DNA of 64,000 bases. It comes from Blastocatellia bacterium. Its GTDB lineage: Bacteria; Acidobacteriota; Blastocatellia; Chloracidobacteriales; JADJPF01. The translations under genes were made by a program, and so were the position numbers. The notes beneath the pieces are model-generated. The model searched no databases and was not told the origin of the DNA. It worked only from the letters and a program-made list of their open reading frames with translations. Below, one piece after another: positions 47,236 to 57,200 of the stretch (position 1 is the stretch's first letter; every line of letters starts with the position of its first letter). The stretch covers positions 124,001 through 188,000 of the forward strand of contig JADJPF010000020.1 of assembly GCA_016713405.1 (NCBI GenBank), written 5' to 3'.

Positions 47236-48966
47236 ATGGCGAGAAGAATTGATAATCTTTCAAATTTAATTAGTGCTGCACGAGGTGACAAAACAGTAGA
47301 TTTAGTTTTACGTAATGTAAAAATGATCAATGTTTTTACTGCTGAAATCTACCAAACTAATGTAGCTATTGATAATGGTGTAATTGTTGGAATGGGTTCT
47401 GCATATCGTTGGCAAAAAGAAGAGGATTTGAAAGGTCTTTATCTCTCGCCAGGCTTTATTGATTCACACGTGCACATTGAAAGCTCAATGTTAACCGTCC
47501 CGCGTTTTGCGCGTGCAGTCGTAGCACGCGGGACAACTTCGGTAATTTGTGACCCACACGAGATTGCTAATGTTTTAGGAATTGATGGGTTAAAATTTAT
47601 GATTGATTCTAGCCAAGGTGTCCCGCTAAATGTATTTTTTATGCTTCCTTCCTGCGTACCTGCTACAGGACTAGAAACTTCTGGCGCGACACTTTCGGCC
47701 CAAGACCTAGCACCTTTTATTAATCATCCTCAAGTTTTAGGGCTAGCGGAAATGATGAACTTTCCAGGCGTAGTTAATGCAGATAAAGATGTAATGGAAA
47801 AACTAGCTCTTGGAGGACATAAACGCCTGGATGGACACGCTCCAGGGCTTTCAGGTCTGGCACTTTGCGCTTATGTTGCTAGTGGGATTGCCTCCGATCA
47901 TGAATGCACTAGTATTGCTGAAGCAAAAGAAAAAATGCGTGTTGGTATGTATATAATGCTAAGAGAAGGTACAGCAGCAAAAAACCTTTCTGATCTTTTA
48001 CCCTTGGTTACACTGGAAAACGAGCGACGTTGTTTATTAGTCACAGATGACCGACACCCAAACGATATTTTAGAAGAAGGTCATATTGATTTTCTCCTGC
48101 GAACCGCAATAGCAAAAGGGATGCCTCCGTTAAGTGCTATTCGTATGGCTACACTTAATGCTGCTGAATATTTTCGTATTGAGCGAACCGGAGCAATTGC
48201 TCCAGGCTATTTTGCTGATTTAGTAGCTTTTGATTCGCTAGAAAATATCCAACCTCGTCGAGTTTATAAAGATGGTCAGCTAATAGCTATTGATGGACAG
48301 CTAACCTTGCCACCACTTGAGAGCCAATCAATTCAAGCAAAGAGGTCTGTTAATCTTGGTACTTTAAGCCCAGCAGATTTTCTTATTCAAGCCCGTAGCC
48401 GACACGCTCATATTATAGGCTTAGGTAAACATCAGCTTTATACAGAAGATTTTATTGGCGAACCAGCAATTGAAAATGACCAAGTTGTTTCTGATACCAA
48501 ACAAGATTTACTAAAAATTACTGTAGTTGAACGTCATAAGGGTACAGGAAGAAGAGGTATGGGATTAGTTCAGGGATTTGGGCTTCAACGAGGGGCTTTA
48601 GCTGCTTCTGTTGCGCATGATTCGCATAATATTATTGCTATTGGGGCAGATGATGAAAGCATTTATAGGGCTGTTAGCAAAGTTGCAGAAATGCAGGGCG
48701 GAATTGCTGCTGTTGATGGCGAGAAGGTAGAAGCGGCCTTGGAACTTTCTATTGCAGGGCTAATGTCTAATGAGCCGATAGAAAAAGTGAGTGCAGGTAT
48801 GAATGAGCTTAAACGCGCTAGCGGTCGGTTGGGCTGTAGACTAGAAGATCCTTTTATGACTATGTCGTTTTTAGCATTGCCTGTAATTCCTAAATTAAAA
48901 ATCACCGATAAAGGCTTAGTAGATGTTACTAAATTTCAATTAGTAGATTTATTTGTGGCTGATTAG
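47236..48966 (+). CDS. ade: Adenine deaminase
   Basis: It converts adenine to hypoxanthine in purine salvage. The 576-residue amidohydrolase fits the bacterial Ade family. Metal-binding DSHVHIESSMLTV and CDPHEIANVLG lie near the N-terminus, with DGHAPGLSG, SDHECTS and TDDRHPNDI further on. The C-terminal RRGMGLVQGFGLQRGA and SVAHDSHNI complete the signature. ATG at 47236 follows AAAGGA. The Sir2-like gene starts nine bases downstream. Confidence 0.96.
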   Translation: MARRIDNLSNLISAARGDKTVDLVLRNVKMINVFTAEIYQTNVAIDNGVIVGMGSAYRWQKEEDLKGLYLSPGFIDSHVHIESSMLTVPRFARAVVARGTTSVICDPHEIANVLGIDGLKFMIDSSQGVPLNVFFMLPSCVPATGLETSGATLSAQDLAPFINHPQVLGLAEMMNFPGVVNADKDVMEKLALGGHKRLDGHAPGLSGLALCAYVASGIASDHECTSIAEAKEKMRVGMYIMLREGTAAKNLSDLLPLVTLENERRCLLVTDDRHPNDILEEGHIDFLLRTAIAKGMPPLSAIRMATLNAAEYFRIERTGAIAPGYFADLVAFDSLENIQPRRVYKDGQLIAIDGQLTLPPLESQSIQAKRSVNLGTLSPADFLIQARSRHAHIIGLGKHQLYTEDFIGEPAIENDQVVSDTKQDLLKITVVERHKGTGRRGMGLVQGFGLQRGALAASVAHDSHNIIAIGADDESIYRAVSKVAEMQGGIAAVDGEKVEAALELSIAGLMSNEPIEKVSAGMNELKRASGRLGCRLEDPFMTMSFLALPVIPKLKITDKGLVDVTKFQLVDLFVAD

Positions 48967-48974
48967 TTAATAAT

Positions 48975-49736
48975 TTGGGGAAAATACTAGATAACAAAAT
49001 ACCAAAAGAAGTTATAAACAAGCTTGAACAAGCTCAAAAAATAGTGGTTTTTACTGGTGCTGGAATTTCAGCATCGGCTAAACTGCCGACTTTAAGCGGG
49101 CCAAATAGCACACCTGTCTGGGAATTTAATTTTATTGCTGACCTGCTTTCAGCAGAAAAAATTACTGGAAAATCTGTTTTACACCTTCGGTTACTAGACG
49201 ATTTACTAGCAAAAACTCGTGCTGCTAAACCTACACCAGCACATTTAGCTTTAGCTAAACTTGCAACAAAATTTCCTAGTCTCCACATCATTACACAAAA
49301 TTTTGATGATTTACATCAACGCTCTAATAACACTAACCTCAATAATTGCTTAATGTTACATGGAGAAATTACAAAATCTCATTGCTTAAAATGTAGCTCT
49401 AAACAAATTATAGAGACTAGCTATAAGGAACATTGGAAAAGTAAATGCTTATGCGGAGGTGATTGGCGGACAGATATTTTGCTTTTTGATGAAGCAATGT
49501 CAGAAAGTCTTTGGCAAAAGGCAGAAAACTTAGCTGAAAACACGGATGTATTTATTTCTATTGGTAGTTCTGGGGAAATTATGCCAGGTGGCTTATTACC
49601 AGCAATTGCACGACGTAGAGGAGCATTTTTAATAGAGTCTAATTTAATTACTACTGAAATAACTCCACATTTTTATTTTACAATTTTAGGCACTAGTGAT
49701 AATACGGTTACACAACTTGTAAGCTATTTTAATTAG
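48975..49736 (+). CDS. Sir2-like protein with altered NAD-binding loop
   Basis: A 253-residue sirtuin-like protein. Recognised motifs: GAGIS (28-32), ITQNFDDLHQ, catalytic His129 in MLHGE, zinc Cys pairs CLKC and CLC, and IGSSGEIMPGG. The canonical SGIPxFRG loop is changed to SAKLPTLSG (34-42), losing the conserved Phe-Arg. The TTG start has no clear ribosome site but lies nine bases after ade, so translational reinitiation is plausible. May be an NAD-dependent deacylase with unusual activity, or only an NAD-binding protein. Confidence 0.85.
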   Translation: MGKILDNKIPKEVINKLEQAQKIVVFTGAGISASAKLPTLSGPNSTPVWEFNFIADLLSAEKITGKSVLHLRLLDDLLAKTRAAKPTPAHLALAKLATKFPSLHIITQNFDDLHQRSNNTNLNNCLMLHGEITKSHCLKCSSKQIIETSYKEHWKSKCLCGGDWRTDILLFDEAMSESLWQKAENLAENTDVFISIGSSGEIMPGGLLPAIARRRGAFLIESNLITTEITPHFYFTILGTSDNTVTQLVSYFN

Positions 49737-49742
49737 CTATAA

Positions 49743-50498
49743 TTAGCTATTTGCACACCAAAGTTTTACTTGATAAGGTAGTTCTACTATTCCACTAACA
49801 CTATTTTTTATTAATAAATCTTGTAATTCACTGGTAAATAAAGACATGTCTTCATCACTCAGCGCATTACGAACATAAGAAAACGAACGAGTTAACCCTA
49901 TAAAATCATCTATGCTTAAGCTTTCACTATGAGAAAACCTATAAAACTCAATATCAGTAAATAGTTGAGAGTCTTCTATTATTTTTCCCCAATCCTGAGA
50001 CTGATAACCGCCTTTATATTTGGGGTTGTATTTGGTGATTAATTCTTCGACTTCAGCCAAGTAGGGCGCAGTCAATTGATCCCGATTATTCCAATAAATA
50101 GCAAATCCTCCGTTTGGTTTAAGGATTCTCTTAAATTCATTAAAGGCTTTTTTAGGGTTAAACCAATGAAAGGCTTGAGCGCAGTTGATAAAATCTATAG
50201 TTTTGTCAGATAATGCTATTTCTTCAGCACTGGATTGTATAAAAAAAGTGGGCAAACCCAAGGACTGACAAGACTTTTGGCCTAGTTGCAACATTTCTAA
50301 ACTAGGATCAAGCCCTATAACTTTAATATTTTGCTGAGCAAAAGGAATGCTTGCGCGTGCTGTACCACAACCAACATCTGCAATAAGACTATTGCTAGAT
50401 AGCTTAAAACGCTCTATTAATAGCTCAAAAAGAGCCATTGGATAATCTGGGCGAAACTTATGATATTCTGTTGCACAGGTGTTAAATTGTGAGTTCAT
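49743..50498 (-). CDS. Class I SAM-dependent methyltransferase
   Basis: A 251-residue methyltransferase with the SAM loop IADVGCGTARASIPFA, acidic residue in VIGLDPS, and FINCAQAFHWFNPKKAF followed by FKRILKPNGGFAIYW. These are typical of methyltransferase type 11 proteins. Substrate unknown. It is a single gene convergent with the Sir2-like gene (gap 6 bases) and divergent from dut. Confidence 0.88.
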   Translation of the reverse strand: MNSQFNTCATEYHKFRPDYPMALFELLIERFKLSSNSLIADVGCGTARASIPFAQQNIKVIGLDPSLEMLQLGQKSCQSLGLPTFFIQSSAEEIALSDKTIDFINCAQAFHWFNPKKAFNEFKRILKPNGGFAIYWNNRDQLTAPYLAEVEELITKYNPKYKGGYQSQDWGKIIEDSQLFTDIEFYRFSHSESLSIDDFIGLTRSFSYVRNALSDEDMSLFTSELQDLLIKNSVSGIVELPYQVKLWCANS

Positions 50499-50533
50499 AA
50501 GAGAAATACTAACATTAGTGAGAAAAAAAAGTC

Positions 50534-50992
50534 ATGCAAGAGTTAAAAATAAAACGCTTAGTTAATACAGCACAACTTCCAACACAAATGACAGTTGGAA
50601 GTGCTGGACTAGATCTTTATGCTGCAAAAGAAACAATTATTCCTGCTGCAAAAGTAAATAAAGAAGGTTTTGTAGATATTGGGCGAGCAACGGTTTCTAC
50701 AGGAATTGCTGTAGAAATTCCGCTTGGGCTGGTAGGTCGTGTGGGAAGTCGCTCAGGGCTATCGGTAAAACATAATTTAGAAGTTGGAGCAGGCTGGATT
50801 GATAGTGATTATCGAGGAGAAATTTTAGTAGAGCTAAAAAATTTTAGCGCACACCCGTTTTTAGTAAATCCGGGTGAGCGCGTTGCTCAATTAGTCTTAT
50901 TAAAGTTAGGAGAATATATTCTGACAGAAGTAGAAGAACTTAATCCAACTAAGCGTGGAGCAGGAGGTTTTGGTTCAACAGGAGTTGGTTAA
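50534..50992 (+). CDS. dut: dUTP diphosphatase
   Basis: Trimeric dUTPase, 152 residues, hydrolysing dUTP to dUMP and PPi. All five motifs are present: AGLDLYAAKE, GRVGSRSGLS, GAGWIDSDYRGEI, NPGERVAQLVL and the C-terminal GAGGFGSTG, which closes over the active site. The last 44 bases overlap the convergent PilZ gene. Confidence 0.97.
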   Translation: MQELKIKRLVNTAQLPTQMTVGSAGLDLYAAKETIIPAAKVNKEGFVDIGRATVSTGIAVEIPLGLVGRVGSRSGLSVKHNLEVGAGWIDSDYRGEILVELKNFSAHPFLVNPGERVAQLVLLKLGEYILTEVEELNPTKRGAGGFGSTGVG

Positions 50993-51309
50993 AAAATTTT
51001 CCAGCATTTTTCCAAAATTTGTTAGCTCGTTCAAAATGTAACCCTATTAGCCAGGTATCATTTTGGTGTTGTACCCAACAGGCTTTTGCTGAAGTTTGAT
51101 TGGGAAGAGAATTATCACAGGTAAAAACTTGTAGTTCTTGACCAACTTCTACAGGTCTATTTAAGGAAACACAAGCACCAGAAAGACTCACATTGTGAGT
51201 TAAAGCTATTGCAACAAAAAACTTTCCATTGCTATCATGCTCCTTGAATTTTCAAAGGTATTTCTTCTGAATGGCGAGGCTCTTTGCGTCGGTTTTTTGA
51301 TTCAGACAT
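50949..51309 (-). pseudogene. PilZ-domain protein, frameshifted
   Basis: A cyclic di-GMP-binding PilZ protein of about 120 residues. The N-terminal Arg motif is RRKEPRH and the second motif NVSLSGACV. The start MSESKN is at complement 51307-51309. The frame breaks at T4 51249-51252 (A4 in the coding sense); dropping one base joins IPLKFKEHDSNGKFFVA to the rest. Without it the frame stops a few codons later. With a diguanylate cyclase elsewhere in the window, a c-di-GMP effector role is plausible. The end overlaps dut by 44 bases. Confidence 0.75.
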
Positions 51310-51724
51310 TAAATCCCATCCTATAAGTTTTAGAATTAAGGATTTGGCAATAAGCATTTAGCGTTATCAATTTGCTTGTTATTTTAGTGTCAGCCTATAC
51401 GAGCAATTTTGCCAAATCGTTCTTAATAATTTGTTTTATTAACTTTGGCGATTGTAGCAAAGAAAAATTTTTTATTGGCAAACTTTAATGGAATTTTTAT
51501 GTAGTATTAAGCTCTTATTAATTTAAGGGCTTTTAGCTTTATTAAAATATATGTCTATCAAAATGCAATAAATTGTTGCTTGACCTAGGAAAACTTAGTA
51601 TTCTTATTAAAATTGCCTACTAAGTTATTCTTTGGCAAAAGATAAGTTTGCAAAAGGATTTGCTACTCTTAAAATCAATTTAACATTGCCAGACTTTTTC
51701 TTATAAAGTAAGGAGAGATAGATT
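51310..51724. other. Intergenic region upstream of the two-component genes
   Basis: A 415-base AT-rich stretch with no supportable gene. A hairpin AAGCTCTT (51509-51516) with AAGGGCTT (51525-51532), one G-U pair and a TTAGCTTT tail could be a weak terminator. AGGAG at 51711-51715 is the ribosome site of the downstream histidine kinase. Confidence 0.45.
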
Positions 51725-52416
51725 TTGTCCAATGCTCAACTGGATTTTGAACAAATGATGGATAGATTTTCTCATTGTTTACGCTCTCCTCTTACTTCAA
51801 TCAGAGGTGCAGCTAGTGTATTAAACCAAACAGATTTGGATTTAGATGAGGATTCAAAAAAGAACTAACCTCTATTATAAATGATGAAGCAGAACGACTT
51901 AGCAAAACTATTGATAAGTTGCTTTGGCTAGTTCGTATCCAAACAAATAAAGTTTCAATATATTGTGAAAAAACAAATTTGCTAAAGTTAATTACTGAAA
52001 CAATAGAAAAACTTAATCAATTACTAAAAGAAGATTTATCAAATAGGATAAATTTAAGTGTAGAATCAACAATTTGGGCAACAATAGATAAAGAATTAAT
52101 TAAACTTGTGCTATTTTATCTAATAGAAAACGCAGTGGTGTATTCACCAGGTAATAGTAAAGTATCAATTGTTGTTAGAGAAGAGATAAACAAAATTCAA
52201 ATCTCCATTATAGATCAAGGTTGTGGTATTGCTTTAGATAAACAAGAAGAGATTTTTAGCCCACTATATCGCCCTACACAACAACTTGACCGATTACCTA
52301 AAGTTGGAATGAGTCTAGCTATTTGTCGTGGCTTAATGGCAGCACATAAAGGAGCTATTTCCTTAAAAAGTCAACTTAATGAAGGAACAACTGTTAATAT
52401 TGAATTACCAAATTAA
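51725..52416 (+). pseudogene. Short soluble histidine kinase, frameshifted
   Basis: A small histidine kinase of about 230 residues with no sensor domain. The TTG start at 51725 lies nine bases after AGGAG. H-box: FSHCLRSPLTSIRG. N-box: YLIENAVVYSPGNS. G1 and G2: DQGCGIALDKQE and VGMSLAICRGL. The frame is lost at A6 51856-51861; one extra A gives SKKELTSIINDEAERL and joins the halves. It lies 37 bases upstream of an OmpR-type regulator and is its likely partner. Confidence 0.82.
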
Positions 52417-52453
52417 TGTAGCTAAAACTAATATTGTTACTTAGGTAAAATAT

Positions 52454-53158
52454 ATGAATATTCTAGTTATAGATGATGAAATCCAGATTTTGCGCACTCT
52501 GCGAAGTTCTTTAAGTGCTTATGGACATAAAGTTAATATTGCTTTAGGTGGACAAGCAGGTCTAGATACATTAAATGAAGAAGTGCCAGATTTAGTAATT
52601 TTAGATTTGTCTATGCCAGGTATGGATGGATTTGAAGTTTGCCGCCGCATTCGTAGTTTTTCTAAAGTACCAGTAATTGTGCTTTCTGCTAGAGAGACAG
52701 AAAGAGACAAGGTTTTAGCCTTAGATAGTGGTGCAGATGATTTTGTTAATAAACCATTTGGTATTAATGAGCTTCTAGCACGTATTCGAGCCATTATGAG
52801 ACGAATCAATGATTCTGCTTCTGAAGTAGGGCATGTTGTAGTAGGAAAATTAGATTTAGATTTTGATCGTCATATAGTTACTTTGGATGGAAAAAGACTT
52901 AAGCTTTCGCCTACAGAATATAATTTACTAAAAACTTTAGCTGCTAACATTGGTCAAGTTGTTCGCCATGAAACTTTGCTTGCCCGTGTTTGGGGAGCAG
53001 ATTATAAGGCAGATAATGAAAATTTACGTGTAGCAGTTAATCATTTACGCCGTAAAATTGAAGTTGACCCTTCACAACCTCGCTATATCATTACTGAACC
53101 CTGGGTTGGATATCGTCTTTGTGACCCAAATGAAGAAAATGATCAAAATAATGTGTAA
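52454..53158 (+). CDS. OmpR/KdpE-family response regulator
   Basis: A 234-residue regulator. Receiver domain: acidic pocket VIDDE, phospho-acceptor Asp in VILDLSMPGMDG, switch VPVIVLSA, Lys in FVNKPFG. The C-terminal winged helix (LKLSPTEYNLLKTLA, VWGADYKADNENLRVAVNHLRRKIE) binds DNA. The closest subgroup by eye is KdpE-like, but no kdp genes are adjacent. It follows the short histidine kinase and precedes the LuxR-type gene. Confidence 0.95.
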   Translation: MNILVIDDEIQILRTLRSSLSAYGHKVNIALGGQAGLDTLNEEVPDLVILDLSMPGMDGFEVCRRIRSFSKVPVIVLSARETERDKVLALDSGADDFVNKPFGINELLARIRAIMRRINDSASEVGHVVVGKLDLDFDRHIVTLDGKRLKLSPTEYNLLKTLAANIGQVVRHETLLARVWGADYKADNENLRVAVNHLRRKIEVDPSQPRYIITEPWVGYRLCDPNEENDQNNV

Positions 53159-53352
53159 GGAGTTTTCTTTAGTTAAATGAAGAAAACAATAGACCTATCC
53201 TAATTATCTAGTAATAAACCCCTAGTCTACATCTGAAAAAACATTTATAAAACTTTAATGTCTTGTTTATTGGTTATTAACGCCTACGGTGTTATTCTAG
53301 TCAAGACATAAACAAGATTATTTTGGTTCTTAAAAGGAGATTATCAAAACAT

Positions 53353-53601
53353 ATGATGCCACAAATGAGTTCAGTAAAATATGATAGCAACTTACTTACC
53401 TCTCGTGAGAGTGAAGTATTACGATTAATTGCTGAAGGTGCTACTAGTAAGGAAATAGGGCAAAAATTAGGAATTAGTTATAAAACAGCCGATGCACACC
53501 GAGAAAATATTAAAAAGAAATTGCATGTTAGCTCTATTGCACATCTAGTGCGCTATGCCATTATGATAGGTTTAGTCAAACCAGAGTATACATTGCAATA
53601 A
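53353..53601 (+). CDS. Stand-alone LuxR-type HTH regulator
   Basis: An 82-residue protein that is little more than a LuxR/GerE helix-turn-helix: LTSRESEVLRLIAEGATSKE, IGQKLGISYKTADAHRENI and KKLHVSSIAHLVRYAI. It has no receiver or ligand domain. ATG at 53353 follows AAAGGAGA; an in-frame ATG lies three bases later. It could respond to dimer partners or be a downstream target of the adjacent two-component genes. A strong terminator lies downstream. Confidence 0.85.
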   Translation: MMPQMSSVKYDSNLLTSRESEVLRLIAEGATSKEIGQKLGISYKTADAHRENIKKKLHVSSIAHLVRYAIMIGLVKPEYTLQ

Positions 53602-53648
53602 GTTAGAAGTAGTAAAAGTTTCCTTAAGTTTATCCCTAGTTTACAATT

Positions 53649-53683
53649 CTGCCATTGTTATTAAGTTAACAATGGCAGTTTTT
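53649..53683 (+). terminator. Rho-independent terminator after the LuxR-type gene
   Basis: A perfect 12-base stem, CTGCCATTGTTA (53649-53660) with TAACAATGGCAG (53667-53678), has a six-base loop and is followed by TTTTT. Confidence 0.92.
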
Positions 53684-53812
53684 ATCTTTGGCTAGAAAAA
53701 TATTTTCTAACTTGTTAATATCGCTAAAACATTTTTAAGCATTAGTAGTTAATACAAATTAATACTTAATATAAGTATAATAAGTAAAATCTTAATTTAG
53801 AGGAAAGAATTA

Positions 53813-54100
53813 ATGTTGACAGGAAAGCAGAAAAAGTTCTTACGCGCTCAAGCTCACCACTTAAAAGCAATTTTTCAAATAGGAAAATCAGGTGTAAGTG
53901 AAAATTTAGCTACACAAATAAGTTTAGCTTTAACAGCAAATGAGCTTGTAAAAATATCTATTTTGCAAAATTGTGAAACAGATCGTTATGAAGTTGCAGA
54001 AAATTTAGTACAAGCTACAGGAGCAGAATTAGTACAAGTTTTAGGAAAAACTTTGGTTCTTTATCGTGCTACTGATAATCGACAATATACATTACCATAA
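53813..54100 (+). CDS. yhbY: CRS1/YhbY-domain RNA-binding protein
   Basis: A 95-residue pre-50S ribosome-associated protein. It is the full CRM/YhbY domain, with LTGKQKKFLRAQAHHLK at the start, the GxxG-like loop in IFQIGKSGVSENL and ETDRYEVAENLVQATGAELVQVLG further on. RNA binding in ribosome assembly is known for E. coli YhbY. The ATG follows GAGGAAAG. A TATAAT-like hexamer lies at 53776-53781. Confidence 0.95.
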   Translation: MLTGKQKKFLRAQAHHLKAIFQIGKSGVSENLATQISLALTANELVKISILQNCETDRYEVAENLVQATGAELVQVLGKTLVLYRATDNRQYTLP

Positions 54101-54248
54101 AAATTAGTAATTTTAGGAAGCTCTTTTGGGATTTCTTTTAGTTTGATTCCCTAACAGGGTTTTAGTAAAATGCCCAAACAAAGTTTCTTTTCTTCGCTTT
54201 AGTTTTAGCTTTAACATTTCTAGTATTTTTTCTAAGAAATAGGTAACT

Positions 54249-57200
54249 ATGTATTGTCAATGTGGAACAGAGCTTGATTCTACAGCTAGTAGCTGTTCAA
54301 ATTGTGGAACAGAAGTTAATGCTAAAGACTCAAGTGGCGAACTAAAAGTTGGCACAGTAATTTCTGATAAGTATGAAGTATTGAATCTACTTGGACGTGG
54401 TGGAATGGGTGAGGTTTATTTAGCAAAAGACCTTCAACTAGAGCGAATGATTGCTATTAAAACCTTATCAAAAGAATTAGCTGGAGAAGGAGAACATAAA
54501 GCCCGCTTTATTCGTGAAGCTCGCATGGCTTCTGCACTAAATCATCCAAATATTCTTACAGTTTATGAAGTAGGAACTTTTGGAAGTATTCTCTTTATGG
54601 CATCAGAATATGTTGAAGGGCAAACACTACGTCAAGTAATACGTGTTGGGCCAATTAGTCTAAAGGATTTTTTAGATATTGCTATTCAAGCTGCCCAGGG
54701 CTTAGCCGCAGCACACGAAGCGGGAATTATTCATCGGGACTTAAAACTAGAAAATTTTATCTTACGCCAAGATGGTTACTTAAAAGTATTAGATTTTGGT
54801 CTAGCAAAAACGGCTACTTCTAGTAATACTACATCTGATCCTGATGATGGGTTTAAGACAAAAGCAGGGTTAATTCTAGGCACCCCTCATTATATGTCCC
54901 CAGAACAAGCTAAGGGTAAAGCATTAGATGCTCGTTCTGATATTTTTTCCTTTGGAACAGTGCTTTATGAGCTTTTAACTAGGCAAATTGCTTTTGAAGC
55001 AGACAGTGATGTACAGGTTTTATTTAATGTAGTTTTTAGAGAAGCAGAACCCTTGCCCAATGAAATACCTTTTAGATTAAGAGAAATTATTCGACGAGCA
55101 ATGCAGAAAAATCCTGATATTCGCTATCAATCTATGCAAACTATGCTAGAGGATTTAATAGCTTGTCGTGCAGAATTACAAGGAGCCTTACAATATAATA
55201 CTAAAGCTCTTACTGCTTCATCCATCAAAGGAGCTACAGGTAAATTGTTGATGACAGGAATCAACAGTCGCTTTACTTCCTTTAATATTATTATGGATTC
55301 TAGCGAAATTACTGTATCTGCAACACCAAATTATGACCAATTTGTTGGACGTGATGCGGAAATAGGAATACTAAAAACAGAACTGCAACGTGCTTATGAT
55401 GGAAAAGGTAGACCTATTTTAATTTTAGGTGATTCTGGTAGTGGTAAAACTCAATTACTTCTGCGCTTTCAACAATGGGCGCAAAGCCAAAATGCTGTTG
55501 TTGGATTAAGTAGTTTTTTTGATCAAAGTGGTAATCTTGGACATCCTTATCAAGCTGTTCTAGGCTTAATTGCTAGTGTCTTAAACTTTAAGGATACAGA
55601 AACTAGTGGCGGGAAAAAAGAACAAGAACAAGGTAAAAAAATAGCTAATCATATTAAAACCCAATTTAATATTGACCTACCCACAATATTACTAGAAAGC
55701 AGCTTACATAAAATTACAGAAATAGACCAATGGCAAGTTTTTGATGCTCTACGCCAAATCTTTGCACGTCTTACACAAGAACAACCCTTAGTTCTGCTTT
55801 TTGATAACCTACATTGGTCAAGCAATATAATTTTAGAATTAATAGGTTATGCTTTACGTAATTTGATAGGAGTAAAAATTCTTGTAGTAGCAACTGCTAG
55901 TGATGAAGAAGCTACTAGACCAGGATCTGCCCTTCGAGACTGGATATTAGCTCAAAGCCGCTATTTAACCTTTGAACAAATTAAATTAAAACCCTTTGAC
56001 CCTTCTGCAATTAGAGCAATGCTAGAGGCTATTTTCCAACGAATAGAAATAGCTTCTGCCGAAATAGACCGACTTTATGAAATAACTAGCGGTAATCCAT
56101 ATTACTTAGTCGAGTTAATTAGATTATTAGTAAATAACAATAAAATTTCATTAGGTGAGGGTTGGTGGCTGTGTGAATCATTACAAGAAATAGAACTCCC
56201 AACTACAATTGGAATTGCTGTACAGTACAAATTAGAACAATGTTCTGATGAGATGAAAAATCTTTTAACACAAGCAGCCGTAATAGGAGAAACCTTTAAT
56301 TTTGAAGTTTTAGCAGAACTAAGTGAAATGGATGAAGATGAGTTGGAGAAACTTATCTCTGAAGCAGTAAAAACTTTTTTAATTAAAGAGGAAAAAGGCT
56401 CTCGTGGAGATGATTACCGCTTTTACAACGCAACTATTAGACAAGTCCTTTATGAAGCTTTAAGTAAGCCACACAAACGCCGGCTGCATTCTCAAACTGC
56501 TGAAGCAATAAAAACTGTTTATCGTAGTAAATTAGCCCGTGTTGCCGGACGTTTAGCCTATCATTATAACGCTGCAAGTGAATGGCAAGAAGCTTTTGAG
56601 TTTGCTCGTAAAGCAATGGAACAAGCAATGGAGCAAGAAGCCTGGCGTAGTGTTGCTAGATATAGTCAATGGATAGAAGAAGCTGCACTAGCAATAGAAG
56701 AAAATCCAGAAGACTATAAACCTATTGATAAAGTGGTTCTAGCAGATCTAAAGCTAAAATGTTCTTTAGCTATGTTGAGGTTAGGCAATGTTGGACAAGC
56801 AGTTGCTCAAGCGCAACAGGGGTTAAAAATAGGTTTAGAACTAAATAACAACCATTTAATTGCTCGTGGTAAGGCCCGACTTTGTGAATTTGGTTGGTTT
56901 CAAGGTAAATTTGCTGATGCAATTAAATTAGGTGATGAAGGTCTTGTGGCTGCTGAACTTGCTCAAGATAGAGTTTCTGAAAGATATCTACATTTTCATT
57001 CTGGTATTGCTAATTGGAGATCTATGCCTTTTGAAATTGCCTTAAAACATTTAGGCAAAGCTTGTGAACTAGCAGAAGAAGATAAGGACAATCGGTTACT
57101 TGCTCAAGCAAGAACTTTCAATGCAGTAGTTTTACATTGTCGTGGTAATTGGCAAGAAGCCAATGGAATGATTAGAAAAGCTAGGGAACTAGCACAAAAC

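Noticed and set aside
48975..49736. Sir2 antiphage defence gene
   Set aside because: It is a lone short sirtuin beside ade, with no Argonaute, SLOG, HerA or other defence partner.
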